DNA of 23,478 nucleotides, from the NCBI RefSeq assembly GCF_000003605.2, contig NW_003108580.1:516635-540112 (forward strand), in the 5' to 3' direction. The notes below the pieces were generated by a model that was not told the DNA's origin, made no database searches, and worked only from the letters and a program-made list of their open reading frames with translations. This document shows positions 1 to 9,930 of the stretch, piece by piece. Numbering within the stretch: the stretch's first letter is position 1; each line of letters opens with the position of its first letter. The translations under genes and the position numbers were made by a program. This DNA is from Saccoglossus kowalevskii (lineage: Eukaryota > Hemichordata > Enteropneusta > Harrimaniidae).

Positions 1-1092
1 TAAACATGTGGAAACCAAGATGAAGGATTAAACATGAGGAAACCAAGATGAAGGATTAAACATGTGGAAACCAAGACGAAGGATCAAACACAAGGAAACC
101 AAGACGAACGATTAAACATGAGGAAACCAAGACAAAGGATTAAACACAAGGAAACCAAGATGAAGGATTAAACATGTGGAAACCAAGACGAAAGATTAAA
201 CACAAGGAAACCAAGATGAAGGATTAAACACAAGGAAACCAAGATGAAGGATTAAACATGAGGAAACCAAGATGAAGGATTAAACATGAGGAAACCAGGA
301 TGGAGGATTAAACATGAGGAAACCAAGATGAAGGATTAAACATGAGGAAACCAGGATGGAGGATTAAACATGAGGAAACCAAGATGAAGGATTAAACATG
401 AGGAAACCAAGACGAAGGATTAAATACAAGGAAACCAAGACGAAGGATTAAACATGAGGAAACCAGGATGGAGAATTGAACATGAGGAAACCAAGACGAA
501 GGATTAAACATGAGGAAACCAAAATGAAGGATTAAACATGAAGAAACCAAGATGAAGAATTAAACATGAGGAAACCAGGATGGAGAATTAAACATGAGGA
601 AACCAAGATGAAGGATTAAACATGAAGAAACCAAGATGAAGAATTAAACATGAGGAAACCAGGATGGAGGATTAAACATGAGGAAACCAAGATGAAGGAT
701 TAAACATGAGGAAACCAAGACGAAGGATTAAATACAAGGAAACCAAGACGAAGGATTAAACATGAGGAAACCAGGATGGAGAATTGAACATGAGGAAACC
801 AAGACGAAGGATTAAACATGAGGAAACCAAAATGAAGGATTAAATACAAGGAAACCAAGACGAAGGATTAAACATGAGGAAACCAGGATGGAGGATTAAA
901 CATGAGGAAACCAAGATGAAGGATTAAACATGAGGAAACCAAGATGAAGGATTAAACATGAGGAAACCAAGACGAAGGATTAAACATGAGGAAACCAAGA
1001 CGAAGGATTAAACATAAGGAAACCAAGATGAAGGATTAAACATGAGGAAACCAAGACGAAGGATTAAACATGAGGAAACCAAGACAAATGAT
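1..1092. repeat. 28-bp minisatellite, 39 monomers, open at left edge
   Basis: Tandem array of a 28-bp purine-rich monomer with core words GGATTAAACATGAGG and AAACCAAGATGAA. The word TAAAC recurs at 1, 29 and onward to 1065, exactly 38 x 28 bp, so no net insertion or deletion has accumulated in more than 1 kb. Variants alternate (ATGAGG, ATGTGG, ACAAGG; AAGATG, AAGACG, AGGATG). A block around 301-533 recurs at 609-841, an offset of 308 bp or 11 monomers. A 17-bp interruption follows, then a last degenerate copy of the core near 1104-1117. The left end lies outside the window. No open frame of note; it looks non-coding. Confidence 0.97.
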
Positions 1093-1685
1093 GGAAGCAG
1101 GGTAAGGATTAAACATGAATTTCTATTCAAAATACACCAATGGTGACAAAACTAAAACCTTCTTGGCTGAGGCTAAGCAATTCAGCACGATATAACAATA
1201 TATAGACAAATTTTTGTTGGTAAAACAGTGAAATAAATAATTGATTCTGGACAGTATGCTGCAATTGTGGATTGATGCAATTGCTTTACAATACCTCCTA
1301 GCAACTTAGAATGTATGAACTTTTCAACCTGTAGGTTTGTCCATTAGTGACCATTAGAAGAGCAACTATTAGAGTCTGAAGGAGAAAGCTTCTAAGTGGA
1401 CCTGATAAAAGCTGTATATGAAGTAGAATTATCATACAGTAGATGTATATGTCTGCAAATTACTGCCAGATAAATAAGTGATGTGATTATAGTGATGTTG
1501 GATAACACAAATTACATATCATTTGTATACGGTGAGTTATGGTCGTGTTATTACTGCAGGTGATCAGAATTACTCTAAAAAATAAACAAATGTCTTCCCA
1601 GGATTCTGTGTCACCACTCTCTCAATATTACCTGAGACTAAATTTCTCCACGTAATTTGTATTTGCCCAACGAATGATATCAGAG
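1093..1685. other. Unique sequence between arrays, no gene seen
   Basis: AT-rich single-copy-looking sequence between the 28-bp and 47-bp arrays. I see no convincing exon, RNA gene or transposon terminus. A GTGAGT donor-like word near 1530 and an inverse donor-like word near 1630 have no matching acceptor and coding segment, so I do not call exons. Confidence 0.6.
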
Positions 1686-2960
1686 AGAATATATATATGT
1701 TATAATCTTCTCTTGGGATATACTATCTATTGAACAGAACACAAGTTATATATCTACCATTGGCGTATACTATCTATTCAACAGAATATATGTTATATAT
1801 CTACCATTGGCATATACTATCTATTCAACAGAATATATGTTATATATCTACCATTGGCATATACTATCTATTCAACAGAATATATGTTATATATCTACCA
1901 TTGGCATATACTATCTATTCAACAGAATATATGATATATATCTACCATTGGCATATCCTATCTATTCAATAGAATATATGTTATATATCTACCATTGGCG
2001 TATACTATCTATTCAACAGAATATATGTTATATATCTACCATTGGCATATACTATTTATTCAACAGAATATATGTTATATATCTACCATTGGCATATACT
2101 ATCTATTCAACAGAACATATGGTATATATCTACCATTGGCGTATACTATCTATTCATCAGAATATATGTTATATATCTACCATTGGCATATACTATCTAT
2201 TCATCAGAATATATGTTATATATCTACCATTGGCATATCCTATCTATTCTACAGAACATAATGGTATATATCTACCATTGGCATATACTATCTATTCAAC
2301 AGAATATATGTTATATATCTACCATTGGCATATCCTATCTATTCTAAAGAATATATGTTATATATCTACCATTGGCATATACTATCTATTGAACAGAATA
2401 TATGTTATATATCTACCATTGGCATATCCTATCTATTCATCAGAATATATGTTATATATCTACCATTGGCATATCCTATCTATTCATCAGAATATATGTT
2501 ATATATCTACCATCGGCATATCCTATCTATTCATCAGAATATATGTTATATATCTACCATTGGCATATCCTATCTATTCATTAGAATATATGTTATATAT
2601 CTACCATTGGCATATACTATCTATTGAACAGAATATATGTTATATATCTACCATTGGCATATCCTATCTATTCAACAGAATATACGTTATATATCTACCA
2701 TTGGCATATCCTATCTATTCATCAGAATATATGTTATATATCTACCATTGGCATATACTATCTATTGAACAGAATATGTTATATATCTATCATTGGCATA
2801 TCCTATCTATTCATCAGAATATATGTTATATATCTACCATTGGCATATACTATCTATTCAACAGAACATAATGGTATATATCTACCATTGGCATATACTA
2901 TCTATTCAACAGAATATATGTTATATATCTACCATTGGCATATACTATCTATTGAAAGGA
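1686..2960 (+). repeat. 47-bp minisatellite, about 26 monomers
   Basis: Monomer of 47 bp containing TTATATATCTACCATTGGC followed by ATATACTATCTATTCAACAG. The word ACCATTGGC begins at 1756, 1803, 1850 and finally 2931, exactly 25 x 47 bp; two +1 variants (near 2255 and 2869) are balanced by one -2 variant (near 2776). A degenerate zeroth copy lies at about 1686-1730. The consensus plus strand has no TAA, TAG or TGA at all, so all three plus frames stay open and long Tyr/Ile/Leu-rich frames appear (the longest 1807-2871). Because 47 is not a multiple of three, the putative protein would repeat every 47 residues. I regard those frames as by-products, not a gene. Confidence 0.96.
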
Positions 2961-3138
2961 ATGTATGTAATACTTAATTGCAAGCCAGCCAGCCACTGTG
3001 AGTGCAATGATTCATGTTCACTGTAAGCATTCATATTTTTATGCTGATATGAATTCCTGTCAGATTTAATAGGAATCAATGAACTTGTTAAAACATTGAT
3101 TCACCTTCCTACTTGGAATCAACAAACCTTCACATTAC

Positions 3139-3756
3139 CGGATAAGATTACCAGCCTTTCACATATGACAAGATAGGATTAACAAAATTATATATGACCA
3201 GATGGATTAACAGATGTTATATAACCAGTGGGATTAACATACTTTTATATGACCAGATACTAGGATTTCCAGACTGTTATATGACCAGATGGGATTAACA
3301 AAATTATATATGACCAGATTGGATTAACAGATGTTATATGACCAGTGGGATCAACATACTTTTATATGAACAGATGGGATTAACAAACTTCCACATGACT
3401 AGATGGGAATAACATACTTTTATATGCCCAGATGGGATTAACAAAATTATATATGACCAGATGGGATTAACAGATGTTATATGTATGACCAGTGGGATTA
3501 ACATACTTTTATATGACTAGATGGGATTAACAGAATTTTATATGACCAGATAGAATTAACAAATGTTCACATGACCAGATTGGATTAACATACTTTTAAA
3601 TGACCAGATGGGATTAACATACTTTTAAATGACCAGATGGGATTAACATACTTTTAAATGACCAGATGGGATTAACATACTTTATTACGACCAGATTGGA
3701 TTAATTAATATACTTTTAAATGACCAGATGGGATTAACAGAATTTGATATGACAAG
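3139..3756. repeat. 29-bp minisatellite, about 20 diverged monomers
   Basis: Monomer of about 29 bp with core ATGACCAGATGGGATTAAC followed by a variable arm. Three arm types occur: AAAATTATAT, AGATGTTAT and ATACTTTTAT. They appear in the same order (AAAATTATAT, then AGATGTTAT, then ATACTTTTAT) starting at about 3181, 3297 and 3440, an older higher-order pattern. The right part (about 3585-3680) is a run of near-identical ATACTTTTAAATGACC monomers, so it looks more recently expanded. Some units carry small insertions (for example near 3480 and 3700). No coding potential seen. Confidence 0.92.
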
Positions 3757-3799
3757 AATATGTGGAATCACATGATTCCAAAATGTATCTTGAGAGAAG

Positions 3800-4072
3800 A
3801 TGAAACGTCATTTGTATGACAGCCAAGCAGTTAGCAATGAAGTTCATGTCCTGTTAGAATGTCAGTATGCTGAAGTACAAGAGCTTTTAGTAATTTTTAT
3901 GAGAGAAATAGTAGTTTACATTGAAAACTTTAAAAAAAAACACTATCTACCTACTTATCTATCGATTCATCCATTCACTATCTATCTACAATTTAAAAGT
4001 AAAGCAATAAATAAACTCACATTAATGCAGTTTTATTATTTTATTATTATTATTATTTGAAATAAAAAAAAA
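3800..4072 (+). pseudogene. Non-LTR retrotransposon C-terminal remnant
   Basis: The frame opening at 3800 contains YDSQAVSNEVHVLLEC (residues 6-21). It aligns without gaps to the CDQNQVEDEYHLMMSC segment of the retroelement remnant at 8230-8920 on the other strand. Both keep H-x4-C with ten residues between the preceding metal-ligand position and His; here that position is Tyr instead of Cys, and the first Cys of the CxxC pair is also missing. This resembles the C-terminal Cys/His segment after the reverse transcriptase of many invertebrate non-LTR elements. The rest of the 86-residue frame is low-complexity. A TTA tract, then AATAAA and an A run (about 4061-4072), follow and may be the element's tail. 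Probably a dead 5'-truncated copy; the family is not identified. Confidence 0.55.
4031..4057. repeat. (TTA)n microsatellite
   Basis: Imperfect TTA/TAT tract directly downstream of the plus-strand retrotransposon remnant. The minus-strand remnant at 7885-8920 also ends in an ATT tract, so this may be a retroelement tail rather than an independent microsatellite. Confidence 0.8.
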
Positions 4073-4224
4073 ATATTCTGAATATTTTGCAGAACTGGTA
4101 CAATTAACCAGTGAGGTGAAATGCCAATAATTATTATCTACAGTATAATCATAAGATTCACTATTATAAACATCAGAGTTAGTGATAACATTGCTGAAAC
4201 TATCATACTGTGATTTCCTGATAT

Positions 4225-4237
4225 GTTGCTAGGCAAC
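4225..4237. promoter_or_regulatory. X-box-like site, single-base spacer
   Basis: GTTGCTAGGCAAC fits the RFX half-site pattern RYYNYY-N-RRNRAC with a one-base spacer. No gene start is recognised nearby and loose matches are frequent by chance, so function is uncertain. Confidence 0.25.
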
Positions 4238-4867
4238 ATGTAAACAATCAGGTTTGGCATCATCACATTAATCACACATCAGATAACTAGGGATTACATA
4301 ATAAGGAACAATTTCTTTGAAAAGAATGTACATGTATGATTTTCTGTTTTGACAATGATGCACAACGACTTTAGTCGCAGCAAATCTTTCTGCGTCAATG
4401 ACCTATCAAATTGGCTTTGAGGTCACACTAAGGACCAATACCAATATGTTATCATATTTACTATTATTATTAATTATTATTATGAAAAGACCAATATGAC
4501 AGCTATGATTCGAGTCATAATTCATTCTTCACATTTCCATGTACTATCATCATGACTGTATTTTGTAATGAGAAATTTCCACACATGAATCAATGACAGC
4601 ATTTTTCAAATTAATTAATTGTAAGTTTCAGGTTACCATTTGGTTTATCACTCCACAAGAAACAATGTTTTGCAATTAAGAATGTAATGTTATATTCTGT
4701 GCAGACTGGAATATACCTAGTTCAACTGAGTTAAAGTTAGATAGAAATAGAAAGGACCAAGCGTTGCTCAGTAAATTGTGTTTTATAATGTAACTGTACG
4801 TATCAGTAGAATAATATTCAATCACAAAAGAAACAGGTGACTCTGAACTATGACCTAATAATTTGCC

Positions 4868-4880
4868 ATTGCTAGGCAAC
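4868..4880. promoter_or_regulatory. Second X-box-like site
   Basis: ATTGCTAGGCAAC differs from the site at 4225-4237 only in its first base and is 643 bp away. The shared word TTGCTAGGCAAC could be two regulatory sites or two fragments of one old repeat; flanking sequence does not obviously match. Confidence 0.22.
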
Positions 4881-7800
4881 CATGATGTTGCTCATAAATA
4901 ATTCATCACTTAACATAATAAATAGCATGTTTTAGGTAACACTAAGTAGCGACATATTTGTACTTTGCCTTGGTCTGTTTGTCTTGCTACTAGACTAGAA
5001 ATTAATTTGCATCCAAATGTCCAGCAATTGCAAGATTTTTATTTCAATATAATCTGGAATTATTATTTCAGGAATAATCTGTGAGCATTTTGAAATATGA
5101 CTATTGCCCGACTTTGAATAAATGTGCATATCAAATATCTGTGAAGTAATATTTTTGTTATTTTTTTTGATATTTTTATCAATTATTAATATAAATAAAA
5201 CACATTGATTGGGGATAAAATTAGAATCCATTGATGTACCATTGATATATAGATTTACATATGTCAACACGTAATAGGAGAGTGATTATGGAATATGTCA
5301 ACGCTGTACAGATGAATAAAAGCAGTAGTGTAGATAAAAAAATAGTGTAAACCAGAGTTCTGAAGATATACAGATGTTTCGACATTCAAACCACTGTATC
5401 ACTTTATTAGAAACACATCTCCAATAGTAGCACATATAAACCAAAAATTTCCTATCTTGTATATTAGATCATTAAAATATAACTTACATTGACCATAGGA
5501 ATATTCTGTAATTTACTTTTAAGCACATACACTAATAAGAATAATATGGTATATCAATATTGTCATTTATTTAACACATTTTTTACTAAAAAATGCAATT
5601 AAGAATAATTGGGTAATAAATCAAATTTAATTATTTGTCGATAAAAATGTTTGTAAAATTCAAATTGTTATGATAGCAAAAGGAGGTGTTATATACAAAT
5701 ACAGCACAACAGCATATGGTTGCTATAGATACAGTATATAAACAACTACATTATGGTTTAGTATATGGAACATACTGTAATTACACAAAGGTCAAATTGC
5801 TTGCCTTTGTTTGTCTGTCTACTCAATCATGTATGTATGCAGGGACAACAACAATTTTTTTAATAATTTAATTCATAAAATGTTTTTTATATACTGGTAT
5901 ATTTATTAATACGATCATAGTATAGTGAAAATGACAAATTTTTCAATATTAGAATACAGTGCCATACATGAAAGGAACAGAAAGGGGTGTTAGTACAAGT
6001 ATTCAGGGTCACTTTATTAGCAAGCGAATCTGTCTTAATTATAAGTTCTGCTGTTGATTTGAAAAATAACCAAAATTTTGAATGACATTTCATTTATCTG
6101 TGAGATATTGGGACTAAGTCAACTAAGCTAACAGAGTCAAGATTTAATAAGACAAATATCCACAGAGTATTACAAAAAAACGCATTAAACTTTAAAAATT
6201 AATATCCATTTTCAGGATTCATAAATCAATATTTGGCTTTACATTGCATTTGTAATCAATAAATGAAATAACAAGGATATCCTGCCTTGTGTCAGTCACA
6301 TGTACATCATATCCATTTCATTTTACACCTGCAGTCACAATTTTTATGACCAAACACCATCACAGAATTGATGAATACATTAATAATAAGCAAGAAATAA
6401 AATAAAAAATATTTATTTTCGATAAAAGTTGGTTGTGTTGAGAAATTAAAATATGTGAGTATACTATTTGTGTGTGATTTAAGTTTACGTCTATAAATAA
6501 AGTACGTGACTATTGTTTTCAGCACCATCATTTGAGTTTTCATAACATATTATTGCAGATTAGGTCTGGGGATGGATTAAAAGAGACTTAAAACTGAAAT
6601 ATTTCTTCTATATTACATACTAGTACTGGTCTACACAGGTACATTAGCATACTTAGACAAAGAAAACTGGCCTACAAGTCATTATGCAAACACAGGAAAC
6701 ATTTACTCATGGTGTCTTGATTCATTCTATTTCTATGTGTCCTTTCCAAATTTGCATATCAATGCTGCGTACGTTTCACTTATCAATCTACTTTGTATTC
6801 CAAATCTTTTCACGGAATAAATAACCACTCAATATGTGATATATTAATTGAAATAGTATCATCCAATGTACAGATTTATTTATTAGACTTTATTTAGATC
6901 TATTGTGAAGCAAGTACACTAATAATGACATGAATGTGACATAAAAATGATGTAGGTGAAGATACAAATGAAAATTTTTCTAAACTGCATAAAATAAGAG
7001 AATTAAAGAAAATGTTAGCTAGCAGCCTGTCAGCTGATATAGCTCTGCTGTTTGAGATGCATAATATGACTGCATTATTAAATTAATCAGGTTGGCTGTT
7101 TTAAAAATAACAAAAATATTCACTCAAATTTATCAGCATTTAAATGAATTAAGCTGACAAAGGAATGAATCAAATCAATCTGACAGCGGTAAAATATTAA
7201 ACTAATCCCAGCCAAATAAACATCAAAATATCAAAGCAAACAGATTAACCACCTACATATAAAATATTAGCTATTTTCAATAAGTATATCTTCAATAAGT
7301 CAAAAATATAATTATTTATGGAAAATAAGAAAAACATTTTTACCAGATTTAGAGAATTAAAAGTATCGCCATGAAAAAAAAAATCTGAGAGATTCAGGTG
7401 ACGGTTTGAAATGGACTACTCTAAGCTAATTAAAACAAACCAGTCCTGATGGGAACAAGGGTGCATGAAATCCAACACTACATAAACACATTCAAGAAAG
7501 TACAATGCTTACATTGTATGTACCATTTCATGTGTAATGCATTCAGTAATGCTATCTTAAAGTTATATGCTGTATTTGAGATGTATTCAGGGATCAATGT
7601 TCTCTAGTAATTCATCAATATTACACTAGCTTAAATGTCATGACTTCAAAGTTGTAATAAGAGAACTGGTGATGGTTGTGAACCATAACTGCCTCAGCAC
7701 AAAGACTATTGTGTAATGTAAGGGAAATGTAATGTAGTGTTACCTCTGTGTAATTTACAATATATCTGAATTAACATGTAAGTGTTGTATAAACATGAAT

Positions 7801-7884
7801 GAAAAGTCCAGTCTCAGCGAATACTTCTAGGGAGTCACCCTTCTAAAAACCTCTTCAAGGCCGATCACTAATGTGCGGGGTCAT

Positions 7885-8920
7885 CAATTAAATAATAATA
7901 ATTTTATTAACACTTACACATTGGCAATGGTTACAAATCTTTTTTCACACACAAAAAAAAAATACTAAAAATTCAAAAAACTAAGCTAATACATTACAGA
8001 GAAAAAAATATTAAGACTAAATTATTATACTATAAAAAGATAGAAAACAAAATGCGAAATTTGACTGTGAAAGAAAATTGTCACTAGGGCTGCTGTCTTT
8101 TTTCAAAACACTTCTTAAGTACCTTGCTACAGAGAGCGTTAGACCACTGTTGTTTAAAAGACTAGGAATATTGTGTCTTTGGTGACAAATTTTGAAAATT
8201 TTGGATATTTGTTTTTGTCATTTTAAATAAGACATTTCTACCGGGGGGTATGACTTTTGCATGACATCATAAGGTGATACTCATCTTCTACCTGATTCTG
8301 ATCACAAAGGACACATAATCTATTTGTGTCCACCAGTTTCAATTTTCAAGTTATGGTCACTTAGACGGAATCTAGTTAAATTTTCGCGCATCTCAATATT
8401 TTGCAGGGTAGGTAACAAGGTAGGTTTCGAAAGCAAAATTGTTTTTAAAATCTCTGTATGTTCTTAAGTATTTTTTCATTTTGTTTTGATCGATTGTCGT
8501 TATATAATTCACCTTTCGAAGTTGATATAAATGATGTTTGTATATTTTTATTAATTTGTCCTAATTGCTTTGCTGTTAGAATTTCATTGTTTTGACCAGG
8601 TTATACTAGTTGATGTTATTCAAAAGGGAGTCTATATTAGTGTACCATTTACTATTAATTTCTTTGTTTCCTTCGAAAGCTTGTTTTAATAATGGATTTG
8701 ACAAGTTCTGTACACGATTAAAATATTTTATCATTTGTTTTCCGATAAAAGTCTCCAGTGGGTAACGTCCAAGTTCACTGTATAAGCCCATTGTTGTGGT
8801 ATTTTGGGATGTTCCCAAGAGAAAATGAAGATAATTTATATATACATCTTCAATTGGTGATTTAGTGCAATTTCCTCTCCCCATACATCACTACCATACG
8901 TATATTGAAGAATTATCAAG
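7885..8920 (-). mobile_element. Non-LTR retrotransposon 3' end, truncated and frameshifted
   Basis: On the minus strand, in element order: a YGSDVWG motif (8881-8898), matching the YGSEVWG motif after the reverse transcriptase of many invertebrate non-LTR elements; then, in a shifted frame (8884 to 8606), a segment with LYSELGRYPLE, another hallmark of these proteins; then FRLSDHNLKIETG, and after another shift the Cys/His segment LCVLCDQNQVEDEYHLMMSC (about 8255-8325). A decayed segment with SLLNNSGLTLSVARYL (about 8110-8160) precedes the 3' UTR. AATAAAA (7902-7908) and an ATT tract (about 7890-7901) mark the 3' terminus. Several frameshifts and stops mean it cannot make protein. Endonuclease and most of the reverse transcriptase are absent, as expected of 5' truncation. 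Clade not assigned. Confidence 0.85.
7902..7908 (-). terminator. Retroelement polyadenylation signal
   Basis: The minus strand reads AATAAAA followed by ATTATTATT, close to the expected 3' end of the truncated retrotransposon. It is the usual arrangement of a non-LTR element 3' terminus. Confidence 0.5.
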
Positions 8921-9930
8921 GCATGGCTTGGCTAGTACAAGACATAAAGCGAGAAAATCGAAAACATTGTAATGTTATTACTTCTACACCAGGTAATACC
9001 TCTGAAAACATCAATTTAGAATTACTGTGGGCAATGACACTGAAATCTGCTCTTCCATTAAGCAGCAGTTTCCCTCTTCAATAAAATATACCCTTGATTT
9101 CCTGGAGAAGTATTCACAACAACGACAGTCCCAAGGGATTTTCGTCTTCTCAATTCCTCAAGGTAAGCGTCCCAAAGTTGTTTTGTTTACTAGAAAGAAA
9201 TGTCCTTTGGCAGCATTTCTTGTTATTAATTTCAATTCACAAAAAAGCAGCAAATAGCATCCATAGTTTTTGACACTTTGCAAATGCTATGATGGATGTA
9301 CTGGGACGTATTTTGACCCCCAGATTCTGACCTTGTATTCTGGCTACATTTACTACCCTTTCATATCAGTTCAATTTCCTTTCATTATTTCATCCAGATT
9401 CCATGATATTTAATATTTAAAACCAACCTTTATTTCACAGTCACCTTTTCACCTTTCAAAAATATTTTACTGATCAAAAGACTTTTCACTCCCATCATGC
9501 AATCTCCCATAGTACTTTCGCAGACACAGCGGCGATCGCCAACATAACTACAAATAACCTCGCTCTCAGGAGCTGAGGAATCACATGATCAAATCTAGGA
9601 GATAATATATGAGCTGTATTCACCTAAACAGAGTGTGATGATGGTATGAAAATACTAGCAGGAAAACTCAGTTCAAGTCCTGTCCTGGGTATGACATATG
9701 TACTCTATATTGGAGACTAAGTTATGCCAATATTATGAAAAATAATATTTCATTTATTAAAACATATGTTTTGAGTAGGTCAATAGTGAGAAATTAAAGT
9801 TTAACCCAACACTAAATATTTAAACAAAAAAAAAGCTTGACCAAACTACTATGTGCTGAGGGTAATGGAAGCAATGATTGAAGACATGACAACGAAATAT
9901 TGAACAGTTACGATTAGCCCATTGAAAAAT
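8921..9930. other. Unassigned stretch, open in several frames near 9020-9257
   Basis: The segment 9020-9257 is open on the plus strand and ends a possible exon with the donor-like word CTCAAG|GTAAGCG at 9162/9163; a weak acceptor-like ATTTAG precedes 9021. The minus strand is also open in two frames across the same bases. No domain is recognisable and no ATG-initiated gene is evident. It abuts the minus-strand retroelement and may be further decayed transposon sequence. The rest, to 9930, shows no gene; a B-box-like word at 9670-9680 is discussed among the rejected items. Confidence 0.35.

Larger units (their letters stand above)
4073..7884. other. Gene-poor unique region
   Basis: About 3.8 kb of AT-rich sequence. 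Open frames here are short (under about 90 codons), mostly lack a proper ATG or recognisable motif, and are what chance gives at this base composition. Short ATT tracts occur near 4455-4482. Two X-box-like sites lie at 4225-4237 and 4868-4880. I see no tRNA or rRNA and no convincing exon with paired splice signals. It could be intronic to a gene whose exons lie outside the window. Confidence 0.6.

Noticed and set aside
1-1092. CRISPR array interpretation of the regular 28-bp repeats
   Set aside because: There are no unique spacers; monomers are directly adjacent, and the context is eukaryotic.
1730-3026. Overlapping plus-strand frames of 60-354 codons in the 47-bp array
   Set aside because: They are different readings of a stop-free monomer, mostly without a proper ATG, and a 47-base period rotates the frame. 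No independent sign of selection for protein.
5486-5510. 18-base micro-exon on the minus strand between TTACAG and GTAAGT
   Set aside because: No pyrimidine tract and no partner exon; too short to support.
9670-9680. AGTTCAAGTCC, close to a tRNA B box, as part of a tRNA gene or SINE
   Set aside because: No matching A box at the right distance and no cloverleaf could be drawn.
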